The notes: a model not told the origin generated them from the sequence alone. 64,000 nucleotides of DNA from a bacterium (GCA_016125385.1 WGLV01000051.1:1-64000); one strand, 5' to 3'; shown: positions 17,033-26,637, counted from the stretch's first letter. Numbers and translations are program-made.

Positions 17033-18784
17033 ATGAACAAGCAGATTGAATCCTTGCGGGATTTTCGTGAACTTGAGTTAACCGACCCGGTATTGCGCGC
17101 GTTAAAAGACGTCGGCTATGAGTCACCGACGCCCATCCAGGCGGAAACGATTCCTCCCATGCTGGCGGGCCGCGACGTGTTGGGTCAGGCGCAAACCGGA
17201 ACGGGAAAGACCGCCGCGTTCGCGCTGCCGCTGCTGTGCCGGCTTGATCTGAAAGCGGCGCAGCCTCAGGTTCTGGTACTGGCGCCGACGCGCGAACTGG
17301 CGATCCAGGTGGCGGAGGCGTTTCAGACCTACGCTTCGCATTTAAAGGGCTTTCACGTCATGCCAATCTACGGCGGGCAGGATTACGGCGTGCAACTGCG
17401 GCAGTTGAAACGCGGCGTACAGGTGGTGGTGGGGACGCCCGGCCGGGTGATGGACCATATGCGGCGCGGCTCGCTCACGCTCGACGGGCTGCAATGCCTG
17501 GTGCTGGATGAAGCGGATGAGATGCTGAGGATGGGCTTCATCGACGATGTGGAGTGGATTCTGGAACAGACGCCGGAAGCGCGCCAGATCGCCTTGTTTT
17601 CAGCCACGATGTCGGCGCCGATCAGGCGGATCGCCCAGCGTTATCTGAAAGACCCCGTTGAAGTGACGATCAAAATGCAAACCGCCGCCGCCGACACGGT
17701 GCGCCAGCGGTACTGGATGGTGAGCGGTCTGCACAAGCTGGACGCGCTGACCCGCATTCTGGAAGGCGAGAGCATCGACGGCGCCATCGTATTCGTCCGC
17801 ACCAAAACATCAACCATGGAACTGGCGGAAAAACTGGAAGCGCGTGGATACGCCTGCGCGCCGCTCAACGGCGACATCGCGCAGAGCAGCCGTGAGCGCA
17901 CGGTGGAACGGTTCCGCACCGGCAAACTGGATATTCTGGTGGCGACCGACGTGGCGGCGCGAGGCCTCGACGTCGACCGGGTGAGCCACGTCTTCAATTA
18001 CGACATTCCGCATGATACGGAATCATACATTCACCGGATTGGCCGCACCGGACGCGCGGGACGCAGCGGCGAAGCGGTTTTATTTGTGGCGCCGCGTGAA
18101 AAACGCATGCTGAGGGCGATCGAAGTCGCGACCAAACAGCGCATCGAATTGATGTCGCTGCCCAGCACGGAAACGATTAACGACAAACGCATCGCGGCGT
18201 TTAAAGAACGGATCGCCACCACACTCGCCGTGGAAGAAATGGGCGTGTATTACCAGCTGGTGGAGGAATTCAGGCAGGAGTATAACGTGCCCGCGATCGA
18301 AATCGCGGCGGCGCTGGCGCGCATGGTTCAGGGCGACCAGCCGCTGCTGCTCGCGAACAAACCCTTGCCTCCCGCGCCGGAAGAAGAGGACCGGCGGGCG
18401 ACGCGGCGCGACTCAGGCAAACGACGTAAGAGCGCGCCAGAGGTGGAATACGGGATGGAACGTTTTCGCATCGACGCGGGGACGGTTCATGGCGTGAAAC
18501 CAGGCAATATCGTCGGCGCTATCGCCAATGAAGCGGGCATCGACGGGCGTTTTATCGGGCGGATTCAGATTTACGACGATTACAGTACGGTCGATCTGCC
18601 CTCCGACATGCCGAAGGCGGTTCTGCAACGGCTGCGAAAGACGCGAGTGGCGGGGCGGCCGCTCAGCCTGACGAAGTTTAATGAAAAACCGAATGCTGAA
18701 TCCGCAGCCAAACCGGCCAAGCGGGACGGGAAAGGCAAGACGCACAAAAAGAACGCCCGCGCCGCGCAAAAAACAAAACGCTAA
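17033..18784 (+). CDS. DEAD-box ATP-dependent RNA helicase with DbpA RNA-binding domain
   Basis: This 583-residue protein carries all core helicase motifs in order: the Q motif region SPTPIQAETIP, Walker A AQTGTGKT, PTRELA, TPGRVMDH, DEAD, SAT, ARGLD and HRIGRTGRAGR. A linker is followed by a DbpA-type RRM-like domain at about residues 475-550 (FRIDAGTVHGVKPGNIVGA ... IQIYDDYSTVDLP), then a basic Lys/Arg tail. This layout is that of DeaD/CsdA, which acts in ribosome assembly and cold adaptation. The ATG has a GGAG site. Substrate and regulation are inferred from the family. Confidence 0.96.
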   Translation: MNKQIESLRDFRELELTDPVLRALKDVGYESPTPIQAETIPPMLAGRDVLGQAQTGTGKTAAFALPLLCRLDLKAAQPQVLVLAPTRELAIQVAEAFQTYASHLKGFHVMPIYGGQDYGVQLRQLKRGVQVVVGTPGRVMDHMRRGSLTLDGLQCLVLDEADEMLRMGFIDDVEWILEQTPEARQIALFSATMSAPIRRIAQRYLKDPVEVTIKMQTAAADTVRQRYWMVSGLHKLDALTRILEGESIDGAIVFVRTKTSTMELAEKLEARGYACAPLNGDIAQSSRERTVERFRTGKLDILVATDVAARGLDVDRVSHVFNYDIPHDTESYIHRIGRTGRAGRSGEAVLFVAPREKRMLRAIEVATKQRIELMSLPSTETINDKRIAAFKERIATTLAVEEMGVYYQLVEEFRQEYNVPAIEIAAALARMVQGDQPLLLANKPLPPAPEEEDRRATRRDSGKRRKSAPEVEYGMERFRIDAGTVHGVKPGNIVGAIANEAGIDGRFIGRIQIYDDYSTVDLPSDMPKAVLQRLRKTRVAGRPLSLTKFNEKPNAESAAKPAKRDGKGKTHKKNARAAQKTKR

Positions 18785-18797
18785 ACATTGGCGCGCC

Positions 18798-19955
18798 TTA
18801 CGCCATCGCGCGCCGGGAACCCAGATGAGGGCAATCGGGATCGGCGGCGTTGAGGGTGTCTTCGTATAACCGGACGTATTCGCGCGTGATGGCGTTCATT
18901 TCAAAGCAATCGAGCACGCGCTGGCGGCCCGCCTTGCCGAATTTTTCCATCTGAACGGGACAACGCAGTATGTGGATGGCGTTTTCAGCGAGTTTCTGAA
19001 TGTCGCCGACGGGCGACAACAAACCGGTGACGCCATCCACCACCACTTCCGGCACGCCGCCCACTTCAGCCGCCACCACGGGGACCTCAGTCGCCATCGC
19101 TTCTGCGATGGTCATGCCGAACGTTTCGCTTTCAGACGTCGAGAGCAGCAGATCGGCGTCGCGCAACACCTCCGCGACATCCAACTGGGGTCCGGCGAAC
19201 TCGACCCGGCCCTTTAACCCCAGACGCTCGACCATCTGCTCGGCCTGCATTCGATCGGGGCCGTCACCCACCATGATCAGTTTTGAATACACCACGCTCT
19301 GGATGAGATCAAACGCCTTGATGGCGTCGAGCACGCGCTTGACCGGCCGGAAGTTGCTGATGTGCATGATGTGACGCTCACAGCGTTTGGGTTTGACCTC
19401 GGGCGGGGTAAAAATTTCAGTATTGATCGGGTTATAGATCACCTTAACGTCGCCGTCGATCTCAAACTGTTCGGTGGTCGTCTTTTTCAGATAATGACTG
19501 ACGGTGGTGACGGCGTTGCTCCAGTTGAGGCTGTATTCCACCACGGGTTTGTATTGAGGCATCTGGCCGACCAGCTCGGAATCGGTGCCGTGCAGGGTTG
19601 TGATCACCTTGAGCCGCTTGCTTTCTTTCGCGCAGATCATCTGCTTGGCCAGCAGCGCGGAGGTGGAGTGAGGCACGGCGTAATGGACGTGCAGTATATC
19701 GAGCGGCGCACGCTTGTTCGCTTCGTAAATGCTCGAAGCCAGCGCCAGGGTATACGGCGGGAATCGGAACAATGGGTAAAAGGGTACGTCGACGTGATGG
19801 AAGTGAAACGCCTCGGCCGCGTTTTCCAAACGGCGTGGTACGTCGTAGCTGAAGAAATGGATTTCATGGCCGGCGCGGGCCAGCGATTTGCCCAGTTCGG
19901 TGGCGACGATGCCGCTGCCGCCGATAGAGGGATAACAGACGATTCCGATTCTCAC
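18798..19955 (-). CDS. bshA: N-acetyl-alpha-D-glucosaminyl L-malate synthase (bacillithiol pathway)
   Basis: The GTG at 19955 with a GAAGGAG site gives 385 residues, the usual length, and lets the protein start directly with the family motif RIGIVCYPSIGGSGIVATEL. It is a GT4 glycosyltransferase with the BshA signature HGTDSELVGQMPQYKPVVE and the donor-site stretch SESETFGMTIAEAMA. BshA joins GlcNAc from UDP-GlcNAc to L-malate, the first step to bacillithiol, a low-molecular-weight thiol. The GTG overlaps the stop of the Maf-type gene (GTGA), so it is coupled to the motility cluster. bshB and bshC are not in the window. Confidence 0.9.
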   Translation of the reverse strand: MRIGIVCYPSIGGSGIVATELGKSLARAGHEIHFFSYDVPRRLENAAEAFHFHHVDVPFYPLFRFPPYTLALASSIYEANKRAPLDILHVHYAVPHSTSALLAKQMICAKESKRLKVITTLHGTDSELVGQMPQYKPVVEYSLNWSNAVTTVSHYLKKTTTEQFEIDGDVKVIYNPINTEIFTPPEVKPKRCERHIMHISNFRPVKRVLDAIKAFDLIQSVVYSKLIMVGDGPDRMQAEQMVERLGLKGRVEFAGPQLDVAEVLRDADLLLSTSESETFGMTIAEAMATEVPVVAAEVGGVPEVVVDGVTGLLSPVGDIQKLAENAIHILRCPVQMEKFGKAGRQRVLDCFEMNAITREYVRLYEDTLNAADPDCPHLGSRRAMA

Positions 19956-21880
19956 GATCGATGCTCCTTCGCGCTTTGCCGCAGCGCCTGGACGGAGAGT
20001 TCCACGCAATGAATGAAATGATCGAGCAGGCCCGTCATCTCGGAGATGATGCCGTCGTATTTATCGTACATGCATTGAAGAAAAGAACGGGGGGCGCCGT
20101 CTTTGGGTTTGGTATGCCGCTGGCGGCGAAAGTAAATGTACTGCACCGCCGTATCGAGCCCCGCGTTCAATAATGGATCGCCCACCATCTCGATCCACTT
20201 GCGGTCGAAATCGCTCCACTCGCTCTCGACCAGCGCGGGTTCGAGTTCGCTTTTTTTGAGCAACTCAGCCCAGCGGCGTAAATCAGCCGCCAGATCGTCA
20301 CAACGGCTCCGGGCGAGACGCAGAGCGTCAATAACCTCCTGTTGCCGGGCCAGCACCGTTTCCAGACAGGGGGATGGTTTCGTCGCCCGGAACGCGTTCC
20401 ACTTTTGCGCTACGCCCGGCTCGCCGAGCCGAGTCTCCAGCGCCTGACGCAGGGGCATCTGGAGCGCCCCTTCAAAGCGAGCGCCGCCCTCGGTCGCGTC
20501 AATGACGACCGCTTCGGTTCTGGCGATGTGTTTTTCAAGCGCGAGGATGTATTGCTGAAACGGCGCGGTGGTGGGCACGGGCTCGCCATCATACCCCGGT
20601 ACGAGCAGCATCTTGCCCGTTTCTTCCGGCGCCTTGCCCTCTTTGCCGCCGATGCGAACCTCGCCGTCTTCTTTCATGGGCGCGACGGTTCGCGAAACCG
20701 CCGCCAGCGCGGCGTGGGTGGTTCCCCCTCGTTTGGGGAAAGCGAAGTCAAAGCCGGCGAGCACGATCGGCGAACAGCCCATCATCTCGGCGAGATTGAA
20801 GGCGAGGTGGCCCACGTTCATCTCGCGCGGGCAAACTCCGTACGTCTCCGTCGCGTCCATGACGTGATCGAGCAGCTCCGAATCGCCGTCAAACAGGGGG
20901 AGAAGCCAGGGATGGTAAAGGAATTTATGGGTGATCTGGTGATTGACTTCGGGGTGAAAGGCAAGGAAGGCCTCGCCCAGCGAATCGATCTTTTCGAAAT
21001 GGCTGAAGTTGAGCGGCGTAGGGTCGCCGGTGACGACGGCGAAAGGCTCAATGCCGAGCCGCTTGAACGTGGCCTGGGCGGTATCGACGATGATCAGCAC
21101 GGCGCGATCATTGAGCGCGTGCAACTCACGCACGTTTTTATCGAGCGACGGCCCCGCCGCGCACACCACCGCAGGGACGCCCCGAAACAGGCCCTCAAGC
21201 GGCTTGAGCGCGTACCCCCGGAACATGGCGGGCAGGTTCATGTAAATGTTGAACTGGTTACGCCCCTGGCTCTCGAAGGTGGTCCGCAGGTTGATTTCAT
21301 CAAAGGCAAGCGCATCAAGAATCTTACGGCGCGCCTCATCGTAATACGAACCATAGACGCGCATCGAAGGATCATGCGGCGTAATTTTGCAGTTGTGCAG
21401 GATGATGTCGGTGCGCTTTTCGCCGATCAACTCCGGGATCTCAGCCGGTTCGGCGCCGACGATGAACTGAACGCCTTCACGCGCGATCAGCGGACGCAGA
21501 TCGAGCGCGCTCATCGCCAGGCGAAAAATGCGGGGGTCGCGTTCAATAACGATCAGAAAGCGGATATCGGCGTCGCGCGCTTTGAGCAGCGCCAACACGT
21601 GATAGCCCACCCCCACGCCGAGTACGATCACATTGGTCGGATGGTTGATCTGAACGGTATCGGCCCAGCGCTGGGCCTCGCGCCAGGGGTCGTATGCGCT
21701 GCATAACGCGATAGGCGAGCCGCCGCCGGGCGGGGTCAGCCTAACCGCCGGAACGTTGGTTCTGGACGCGACGACCTCGACGGGCAATGAACTCAGCGAC
21801 GTTTCGCGAATGCGTTGAGCCAGTTCGGGATCGCGGCGTTCAAGCGCGGCGGCGTTTACATCAAAGTACGTCTGCGTCAC
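19952..21880 (-). CDS. Motility accessory factor (Maf/DUF115) glycosyltransferase-like protein
   Basis: The 642-residue protein begins at a GTG (21880) with AAGGAA upstream. A Rossmann-like N-terminal part contains VIVLGVGVGYHVLALL. The conserved DUF115 (MptE-like) core follows with CAAGPSLDKN, LIIVDTAQATFKRLGIEPF, VTGDPTP and VLAGFDFAFP. Maf proteins transfer nonulosonic acid sugars onto flagellins in Campylobacter, Aeromonas and others. The place directly after motB genes and 30 nt from the second one supports a flagellar role. The flagellin itself and sugar-synthesis genes are not in the window. Confidence 0.87.
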   Translation of the reverse strand: MTQTYFDVNAAALERRDPELAQRIRETSLSSLPVEVVASRTNVPAVRLTPPGGGSPIALCSAYDPWREAQRWADTVQINHPTNVIVLGVGVGYHVLALLKARDADIRFLIVIERDPRIFRLAMSALDLRPLIAREGVQFIVGAEPAEIPELIGEKRTDIILHNCKITPHDPSMRVYGSYYDEARRKILDALAFDEINLRTTFESQGRNQFNIYMNLPAMFRGYALKPLEGLFRGVPAVVCAAGPSLDKNVRELHALNDRAVLIIVDTAQATFKRLGIEPFAVVTGDPTPLNFSHFEKIDSLGEAFLAFHPEVNHQITHKFLYHPWLLPLFDGDSELLDHVMDATETYGVCPREMNVGHLAFNLAEMMGCSPIVLAGFDFAFPKRGGTTHAALAAVSRTVAPMKEDGEVRIGGKEGKAPEETGKMLLVPGYDGEPVPTTAPFQQYILALEKHIARTEAVVIDATEGGARFEGALQMPLRQALETRLGEPGVAQKWNAFRATKPSPCLETVLARQQEVIDALRLARSRCDDLAADLRRWAELLKKSELEPALVESEWSDFDRKWIEMVGDPLLNAGLDTAVQYIYFRRQRHTKPKDGAPRSFLQCMYDKYDGIISEMTGLLDHFIHCVELSVQALRQSAKEHRS

Positions 21881-21911
21881 GGGAAAGTTCCTTCAAAGGC
21901 GAATCGCGCGA

Positions 21912-22730
21912 TCAACGGGCTTTTACTCCGGGCACGAATTCAGATTCATCCGGATTGATCTTCGGATCCTTGCTGCCTTCGAGCACGCCGGTGATGTTTT
22001 CAGAGCGGCTGCCCTGTAAAAGAATAATCTCAACCCGGCGATTCAAGGCTTTATTTTCGGGGGTATCGTTGGGAAAGCGAGGCCTTTGCTCGCCGCACGA
22101 CATGAAGCTCATCCGCTCCTGATCGATTCCACATTCATCCCGCAAAAACAGCATCGTCGAATAGGCGCGCGCCTCGGCCAACCGCCAGTTGTCGGGATAC
22201 GGCGAGCCGGGCGGAGGCGGAGTGTCGTCGGTGTGGCCTTCAATGCGCAAACGCAGGTTGGGAAAATCGGACAGGATTTCCTGAGCGAGAGTGGTCAGCA
22301 TGCGCTTGCCATCGTCAGAGAGTTTGACGCTGTCGCGATCGAACAGGACGCGTCCGGTCAACGTGAAGCGGATGCCTTCTTTCACGCCTTCGACGACGAC
22401 CTCCTTGGAGGGTTCGTCGGCGACGAGTTTGCTGCGGGCGCGTTCGGCGATCGCCTCTTTGGCGCGCTGGAGATCGCGCTGACGCTGAACGGGCTCAACC
22501 TGTTGAGGATTCAACGAAGCAGGCGGCGTGAACGACGTGTTGTACATTCCAGGAATGCGCCCCAGCGCGCCCTGAATCGAGCCGATCGCCTGAATGAACT
22601 TGGTTTTTTCAATAGTCGACATGGAAAACAAAAGCACGAAGAAGCACAACAACAGCGACATCATGTCGCTGAAGGTGCACATCCATTCCGGAGCCCCTTT
22701 TTTAGGTTCTTCGGCTTTCCTACCGGCCAT
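21912..22730 (-). CDS. motB: MotB-type flagellar stator protein, second copy
   Basis: The protein has 272 residues. The single N-terminal helix has the stator signature PEWMCTFSDMMSLLLCFFVL with the proton/sodium-binding Asp at about residue 22. A plug/linker region follows and then an OmpA-like peptidoglycan-binding domain (LRIEGHTDDTPPPPGSPYPDNW ... RRVEIILL). Its start lies inside the 3' end of the preceding motB with an 11-nt overlap. The membrane part is almost identical to that copy, while the linker and OmpA parts have diverged. Either one works alone or both mix in one stator. Confidence 0.92.
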   Translation of the reverse strand: MAGRKAEEPKKGAPEWMCTFSDMMSLLLCFFVLLFSMSTIEKTKFIQAIGSIQGALGRIPGMYNTSFTPPASLNPQQVEPVQRQRDLQRAKEAIAERARSKLVADEPSKEVVVEGVKEGIRFTLTGRVLFDRDSVKLSDDGKRMLTTLAQEILSDFPNLRLRIEGHTDDTPPPPGSPYPDNWRLAEARAYSTMLFLRDECGIDQERMSFMSCGEQRPRFPNDTPENKALNRRVEIILLQGSRSENITGVLEGSKDPKINPDESEFVPGVKAR

Positions 22731-23550
22731 CGGATTCCTCTTTTTCCTGAAGGAGTTCCGGAGATATCAGCGGGGTGCGTGGGTTGCGGGTCGAATCATC
22801 GTCAAACGCGGTTCCGAAACCCTGATCGGTTTGAACCAGCGTGATCTCAACCCGGCGATTGAGTTTGCGGCCAATGGCGGTATCAGGCTGCACGTCGGGC
22901 AGCGGCTTGAACTCACCGTACGATTCGTATGAAAAACGCCGTTTATCAACTCGGCCAAAGGTACTGCCGTACTGGATGAGAAACTCCATGGCGGTGTAGG
23001 CGCGATTGGCGGCGAGACGCCAGTTATAATCGGGGGCGTCGCTTCGGCGAGTGTCATCGGTATGGCCATCCACTTTCACCGGGTTGTTTGGGAACTGGTT
23101 GATCTCATTCGAAATGAACTGAAGCGCCCGGATGCCTTCCGCCGTGAGTTCGGCGCTGCCTTTTTCAAACGACATATCGCCGGAGAGACGAAAGGTGATT
23201 CCCTGCTCCGTGCCGGTGACCTGGATCATGTGATCGAGATTTTTCGACTTGACCTTGTGGTCTTCTTCGCGGGTGATTTCTTCTTTTCCGTAAAAATCCT
23301 TGCGTTGCTGTTGGGCGGGGCGCGACATCAGTTCGCGGGTATGTTTGTCGGGGATGGTCTCGACCACGAAAGGCGCGGGCAAACCTCCAAACGCGCCGCG
23401 CAGGGCGCCCGCGGCCATAATCAGTTTTTTCTTTTCAATGCTGGACATGGAAAAGAGCAGCACGAAGAAGCACAGCAGCAGCGACATCATGTCGCTGAAG
23501 GTACACATCCACTCGGGCGCCCCTTTTTTTGGTTCTTCCTGTTGAGGCAT
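22720..23550 (-). CDS. motB: MotB-type flagellar stator protein, first copy
   Basis: This 276-residue MotB paralogue starts at an ATG with a GGAG site 100 nt after motA. The helix PEWMCTFSDMMSLLLCFFVL with its key Asp matches the second copy residue for residue. The OmpA-like domain contains VKVDGHTDDTRRSDAPDYNW and NRRVEITLVQ. The linker is longer and more charged than in the second copy. It should form a stator with MotA, with the C-terminal domain fixed to peptidoglycan. Confidence 0.92.
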   Translation of the reverse strand: MPQQEEPKKGAPEWMCTFSDMMSLLLCFFVLLFSMSSIEKKKLIMAAGALRGAFGGLPAPFVVETIPDKHTRELMSRPAQQQRKDFYGKEEITREEDHKVKSKNLDHMIQVTGTEQGITFRLSGDMSFEKGSAELTAEGIRALQFISNEINQFPNNPVKVDGHTDDTRRSDAPDYNWRLAANRAYTAMEFLIQYGSTFGRVDKRRFSYESYGEFKPLPDVQPDTAIGRKLNRRVEITLVQTDQGFGTAFDDDSTRNPRTPLISPELLQEKEESDGR

Positions 23551-23650
23551 GGCCAGCTCCCATCAGTTTGAAGTCAAAAACCGTATTTAAGTTATACCCG
23601 CCAGGCGCATCCGGCGCCAAGAAAAGCCCCCTCTCACGGCGGACGGACGC

Positions 23651-24415
23651 TCAGTCTTCACGCGGCGGCCGCATACTGGGCGCGAGGAAGGCGAGCAGTT
23701 TCTGTTCGAGAATACGCGGGTTATCGCCCGCCTGAATCGACATCACGCCTTCAATCGCGACCTCTTTCAGCAGGATTTCTTCGGCGGTGCGGACTTTCAA
23801 CTTGCCGGAAACCGGGATACAGAAACAGTTAGCGATCAATGCTCCGTACATGGTCGTCAGCAGCGCCAGCGCCATGGAAGGCCCGATGGCGTTGGGATCG
23901 GACAGGTTTTTCAGCATCTGCACCAGCCCCATCAGCGTACCGATCATACCCATGGCGGGGGCGATGGACGCCATAAAGTCAAGGACTTCACGGCCGCCCT
24001 TGTGGCGGTCTTCAATAAACGCGAGTTCAGTCTGGAGAATGTCTTTAATCAGCTCAGGCTCGACGCCGTCAACCGCGAGGCGCAGTCCGGTGGCGACGAA
24101 CTCATCCTCGATTTCGTCCATGGAGCCTTCAAGCGCCAGGATGCCTTCGCGGCGAGCGCGTTCGGCGAAACTGACCAGCGTACTGACCATGTCGAGTGGA
24201 GAGACCGGTTTGTTGAAAAACGCGTTTTTCAACACGCCTCCCAATCCCAATACCGCGGGGATGGGATAGTTAACCAGCGTCAACGCGAAGGTGCCGCCGA
24301 TAACCGTGAGCGCGGAAGGGATATCGATAAACGCGCCCGGCGCGCCGCCGGCGATAATGGAGGCCATAATCAGCCCCCACGCCAACACTATTCCCACAAC
24401 CGTAGACAAATCCAT
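23651..24415 (-). CDS. motA: Flagellar motor stator protein MotA
   Basis: The protein has 254 residues and four membrane helices, with a large cytoplasmic loop after the second. Family features are the N-terminal GIVLAWGLIMASIIAGGAPGAF, the loop helix ALEGSMDEIEDEFVATGLRLAVDG, and the third and fourth helices around PAMGMIGTLMGLVQMLKNL and ALLTTMYGALIANCFC. It resembles the MotP/PomA branch as well as MotA; the coupling ion cannot be decided by eye. An AAGGAG site precedes the ATG. It lies between flbD and the two motB genes, a classical order. Confidence 0.94.
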   Translation of the reverse strand: MDLSTVVGIVLAWGLIMASIIAGGAPGAFIDIPSALTVIGGTFALTLVNYPIPAVLGLGGVLKNAFFNKPVSPLDMVSTLVSFAERARREGILALEGSMDEIEDEFVATGLRLAVDGVEPELIKDILQTELAFIEDRHKGGREVLDFMASIAPAMGMIGTLMGLVQMLKNLSDPNAIGPSMALALLTTMYGALIANCFCIPVSGKLKVRTAEEILLKEVAIEGVMSIQAGDNPRILEQKLLAFLAPSMRPPRED

Positions 24416-24459
24416 CGTTTCCGCTCCTTGCCGTCACGCGCCGAACCGATTGAGCTCAC

Positions 24460-24786
24460 TCACCCCTGAACGCCGCGCAAAATCTCCTGTTGATATTCAA
24501 CACATTTATCACGGATTTCCCGCATCGATTCCTTCACGAGATATTTCCGTCCCGTCGCCATGGTAATGACGGTATCGGGGGTTTCTTCAAGCAGTTCGAT
24601 CAACTCGGGATTGATTGTGACGCGGACGCCGTTCAGTTTGGTTAACTCGATCAAGGCGTTGCTCCGTATCGGGACGCCCGGCAAAACCTGTTCAATGGCT
24701 TTCCGGCCGACCGGTTTATAAAACTCTTTTTCAAGATCGGCTCTGATTTGAGCGATGCGTTGTGGATCGATCGAACCGAGATTCAT
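24460..24786 (-). CDS. flbD: FlbD-family flagellar protein (start uncertain)
   Basis: The C-terminal 65 residues match FlbD well: LIELTKLNGVRVTINPELIE followed by ETPDTVITMATGRKYLVKES. FlbD proteins are usually only 60-75 residues and start right at this block, whereas the open frame from the ATG at 24786 gives 108 residues. A TTG at 24654 is preceded by GGAG 7 nt upstream and would give the standard length; the ATG at 24786 has no good ribosome site. The extra 44 residues do look helical and polar, so a real extension cannot be excluded. FlbD genes sit next to motA in spirochaetes and others; the function is poorly known. Confidence 0.8.
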   Translation of the reverse strand: MNLGSIDPQRIAQIRADLEKEFYKPVGRKAIEQVLPGVPIRSNALIELTKLNGVRVTINPELIELLEETPDTVITMATGRKYLVKESMREIRDKCVEYQQEILRGVQG

Positions 24787-24996
24787 TCTTGTATCGCCGT
24801 TCAGGAATCATTCATCCAATTGTATCGGGCCGGATGAAATCCAATGGAATTTGCGCTATATCTTACACCGAAAGTAATATTATCGGATGAAAAAATCGAG
24901 AGTGAAGCGCCGAAGGGCGGTTCAGGGTCATTCAACGGCTTCCATCGTGCGCTTATCCTTCCCCGGCGGGTCGATCCGCGCCTACAATACCACTCC

Positions 24997-26637
24997 ATGA
25001 AACAAGATTCTCTGATTAAATCCACCACATTGTTCAGCCTGGCCACGCTGATCAGCCGCATTCTCGGTCTGGTGCGCGACGCGTGCGTGGCCAATTACGT
25101 CCCGGCGGTCTGGCAGGCGATCTTCTGGGTCGGCTTCCGGATACCGAGCACGTTCCGGCAGTTGTTCGCGGAAGGGGCGCTTTCGGCGGCGTTTATTCCG
25201 CTGTTGACGCGCGTTCGCGAACGGGAGGGCGAAGACAAGGCGCGCGAGGTCAGCTTCGCCGTGTTCAACCTGCTGGCGCTGGTGGTGACCAGCGTGGTGA
25301 TCATCGCCATCATCACCGCGCCGTGGTTCGTACCCATGTTTCTCGATTTTCCCGAAGATCACGCCCCGAGAGCGGACGGCGCCGCGATACATCAACCCGC
25401 TCCCGATACTCACTCCGTGGAATGGAAAGAGGCGCAGGCGGTTCACGCCACGCGCATCATGTTTCCATTTTTACTGTTCATCGCTTTTTCAGCCTGGTCG
25501 ATGGGGATTCTCAACACATACCGGATCTTTTTCGTACCCGCGCTGGCGTCGGCGTTTTTTAATCTGAGCGTGATCGGCGGATGCATCCTGGCGATGAGGT
25601 ATTCAAACGAACAGACGCTGATCTGGTATCTGGGACTGGCGGTGATTCTGGGCGGCTGTCTGCAGTACGCCGTACAGATTCCCGCGTGTTTTCAGCATGG
25701 GTATTTTCCGCCGCGAGCCGTATCGCCGTTTCATCCGGCGGTGATGGAATTCATGCGCAAGCTGGCGCCGAGCGTATTCGGGCTGGCGATCTATCAGCTC
25801 AACGCGCTGATCACGCAGACGTACTTCGCCTCCAAATACGGCGCGTCGGGCATCTCAATGATTACGTACGCGCACCGGCTCATCCAGTTTCCGCTCGGGA
25901 TGGTGGGCGTCGCGCTGGCGAGCGCGTCGTTTCCCCGCATCGCACAGTACCTCGAGCAGGACAAACGGGCGCAGGCGGCCAAGACGCTGTCGGACGTGTT
26001 GAAATACCTCATGCTGCTGATGATTCCCGCCGCGGCGGGCCTGTACATCATGGGGCACGACATCATCGGGGCGATCTTTAACCGGGGCGAGTTCCGTCAC
26101 AGCGACTGGCTTGAGCCGACCTACCAGATTACTTCCGCCTATTGTCTGGGACTGTTTTTTTACGCGGGTTTCGGCGTGATGGTGAGAACGCACCAGGCGC
26201 ATCACGATTTTCGCACGCCCGTCATCTGTGGAGGAATCGGCGTCGCGGCGAACATCGCGTTGTGCGCGATTTTTTCGACGTTCATGCCGTTATGGTCAAT
26301 GGCGCTGGCTTCGGCGCTGGCGAGCATGCTGAACGTTATAATGCTGTTCGTTCTGATTCTGAAGCGGATGCCCGATCTGAAAGTCAGCCCGCTGGTGTTT
26401 TTCGGCTGCAAGGTCGTGCTGGCTTCGGCGGGGATGGCGGCGGTGTGCTGGCTCACGGAAAGCCATCTGCCCATCGCGGATGGCCGGTTCAGAATGTACG
26501 TGCTGCGCACCATTCTGGGCGTCTCAATCGGGATGGTCAGTTTCGCCGGGCTGGGATGGATTCTCTGCCGTAAAGAATTGCTTGAACTGGTGAGGCGCAA
26601 AAAGCCGGCGGGCAGCGGCGCGGCTCCTCGCGTTTAA
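24997..26637 (+). CDS. murJ: Lipid II flippase MurJ
   Basis: The ATG at 24997 gives 546 residues with about 14 membrane helices. The MurJ/MviN signature is present: STTLFSLATLISRILGLVRD at the first helix, FRIPSTFRQLFAEGALSAAFIP, and the later LIQFPLGMVGVALASASFPR. MurJ flips undecaprenyl-linked lipid II across the inner membrane for peptidoglycan synthesis. An upstream in-frame ATG at 24844 would add 51 residues without family similarity. It is divergent from the flagellar stator operon; a weak TTGCGC/TAATAT promoter-like pair lies at 24851-24880. Confidence 0.93.
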   Translation: MKQDSLIKSTTLFSLATLISRILGLVRDACVANYVPAVWQAIFWVGFRIPSTFRQLFAEGALSAAFIPLLTRVREREGEDKAREVSFAVFNLLALVVTSVVIIAIITAPWFVPMFLDFPEDHAPRADGAAIHQPAPDTHSVEWKEAQAVHATRIMFPFLLFIAFSAWSMGILNTYRIFFVPALASAFFNLSVIGGCILAMRYSNEQTLIWYLGLAVILGGCLQYAVQIPACFQHGYFPPRAVSPFHPAVMEFMRKLAPSVFGLAIYQLNALITQTYFASKYGASGISMITYAHRLIQFPLGMVGVALASASFPRIAQYLEQDKRAQAAKTLSDVLKYLMLLMIPAAAGLYIMGHDIIGAIFNRGEFRHSDWLEPTYQITSAYCLGLFFYAGFGVMVRTHQAHHDFRTPVICGGIGVAANIALCAIFSTFMPLWSMALASALASMLNVIMLFVLILKRMPDLKVSPLVFFGCKVVLASAGMAAVCWLTESHLPIADGRFRMYVLRTILGVSIGMVSFAGLGWILCRKELLELVRRKKPAGSGAAPRV

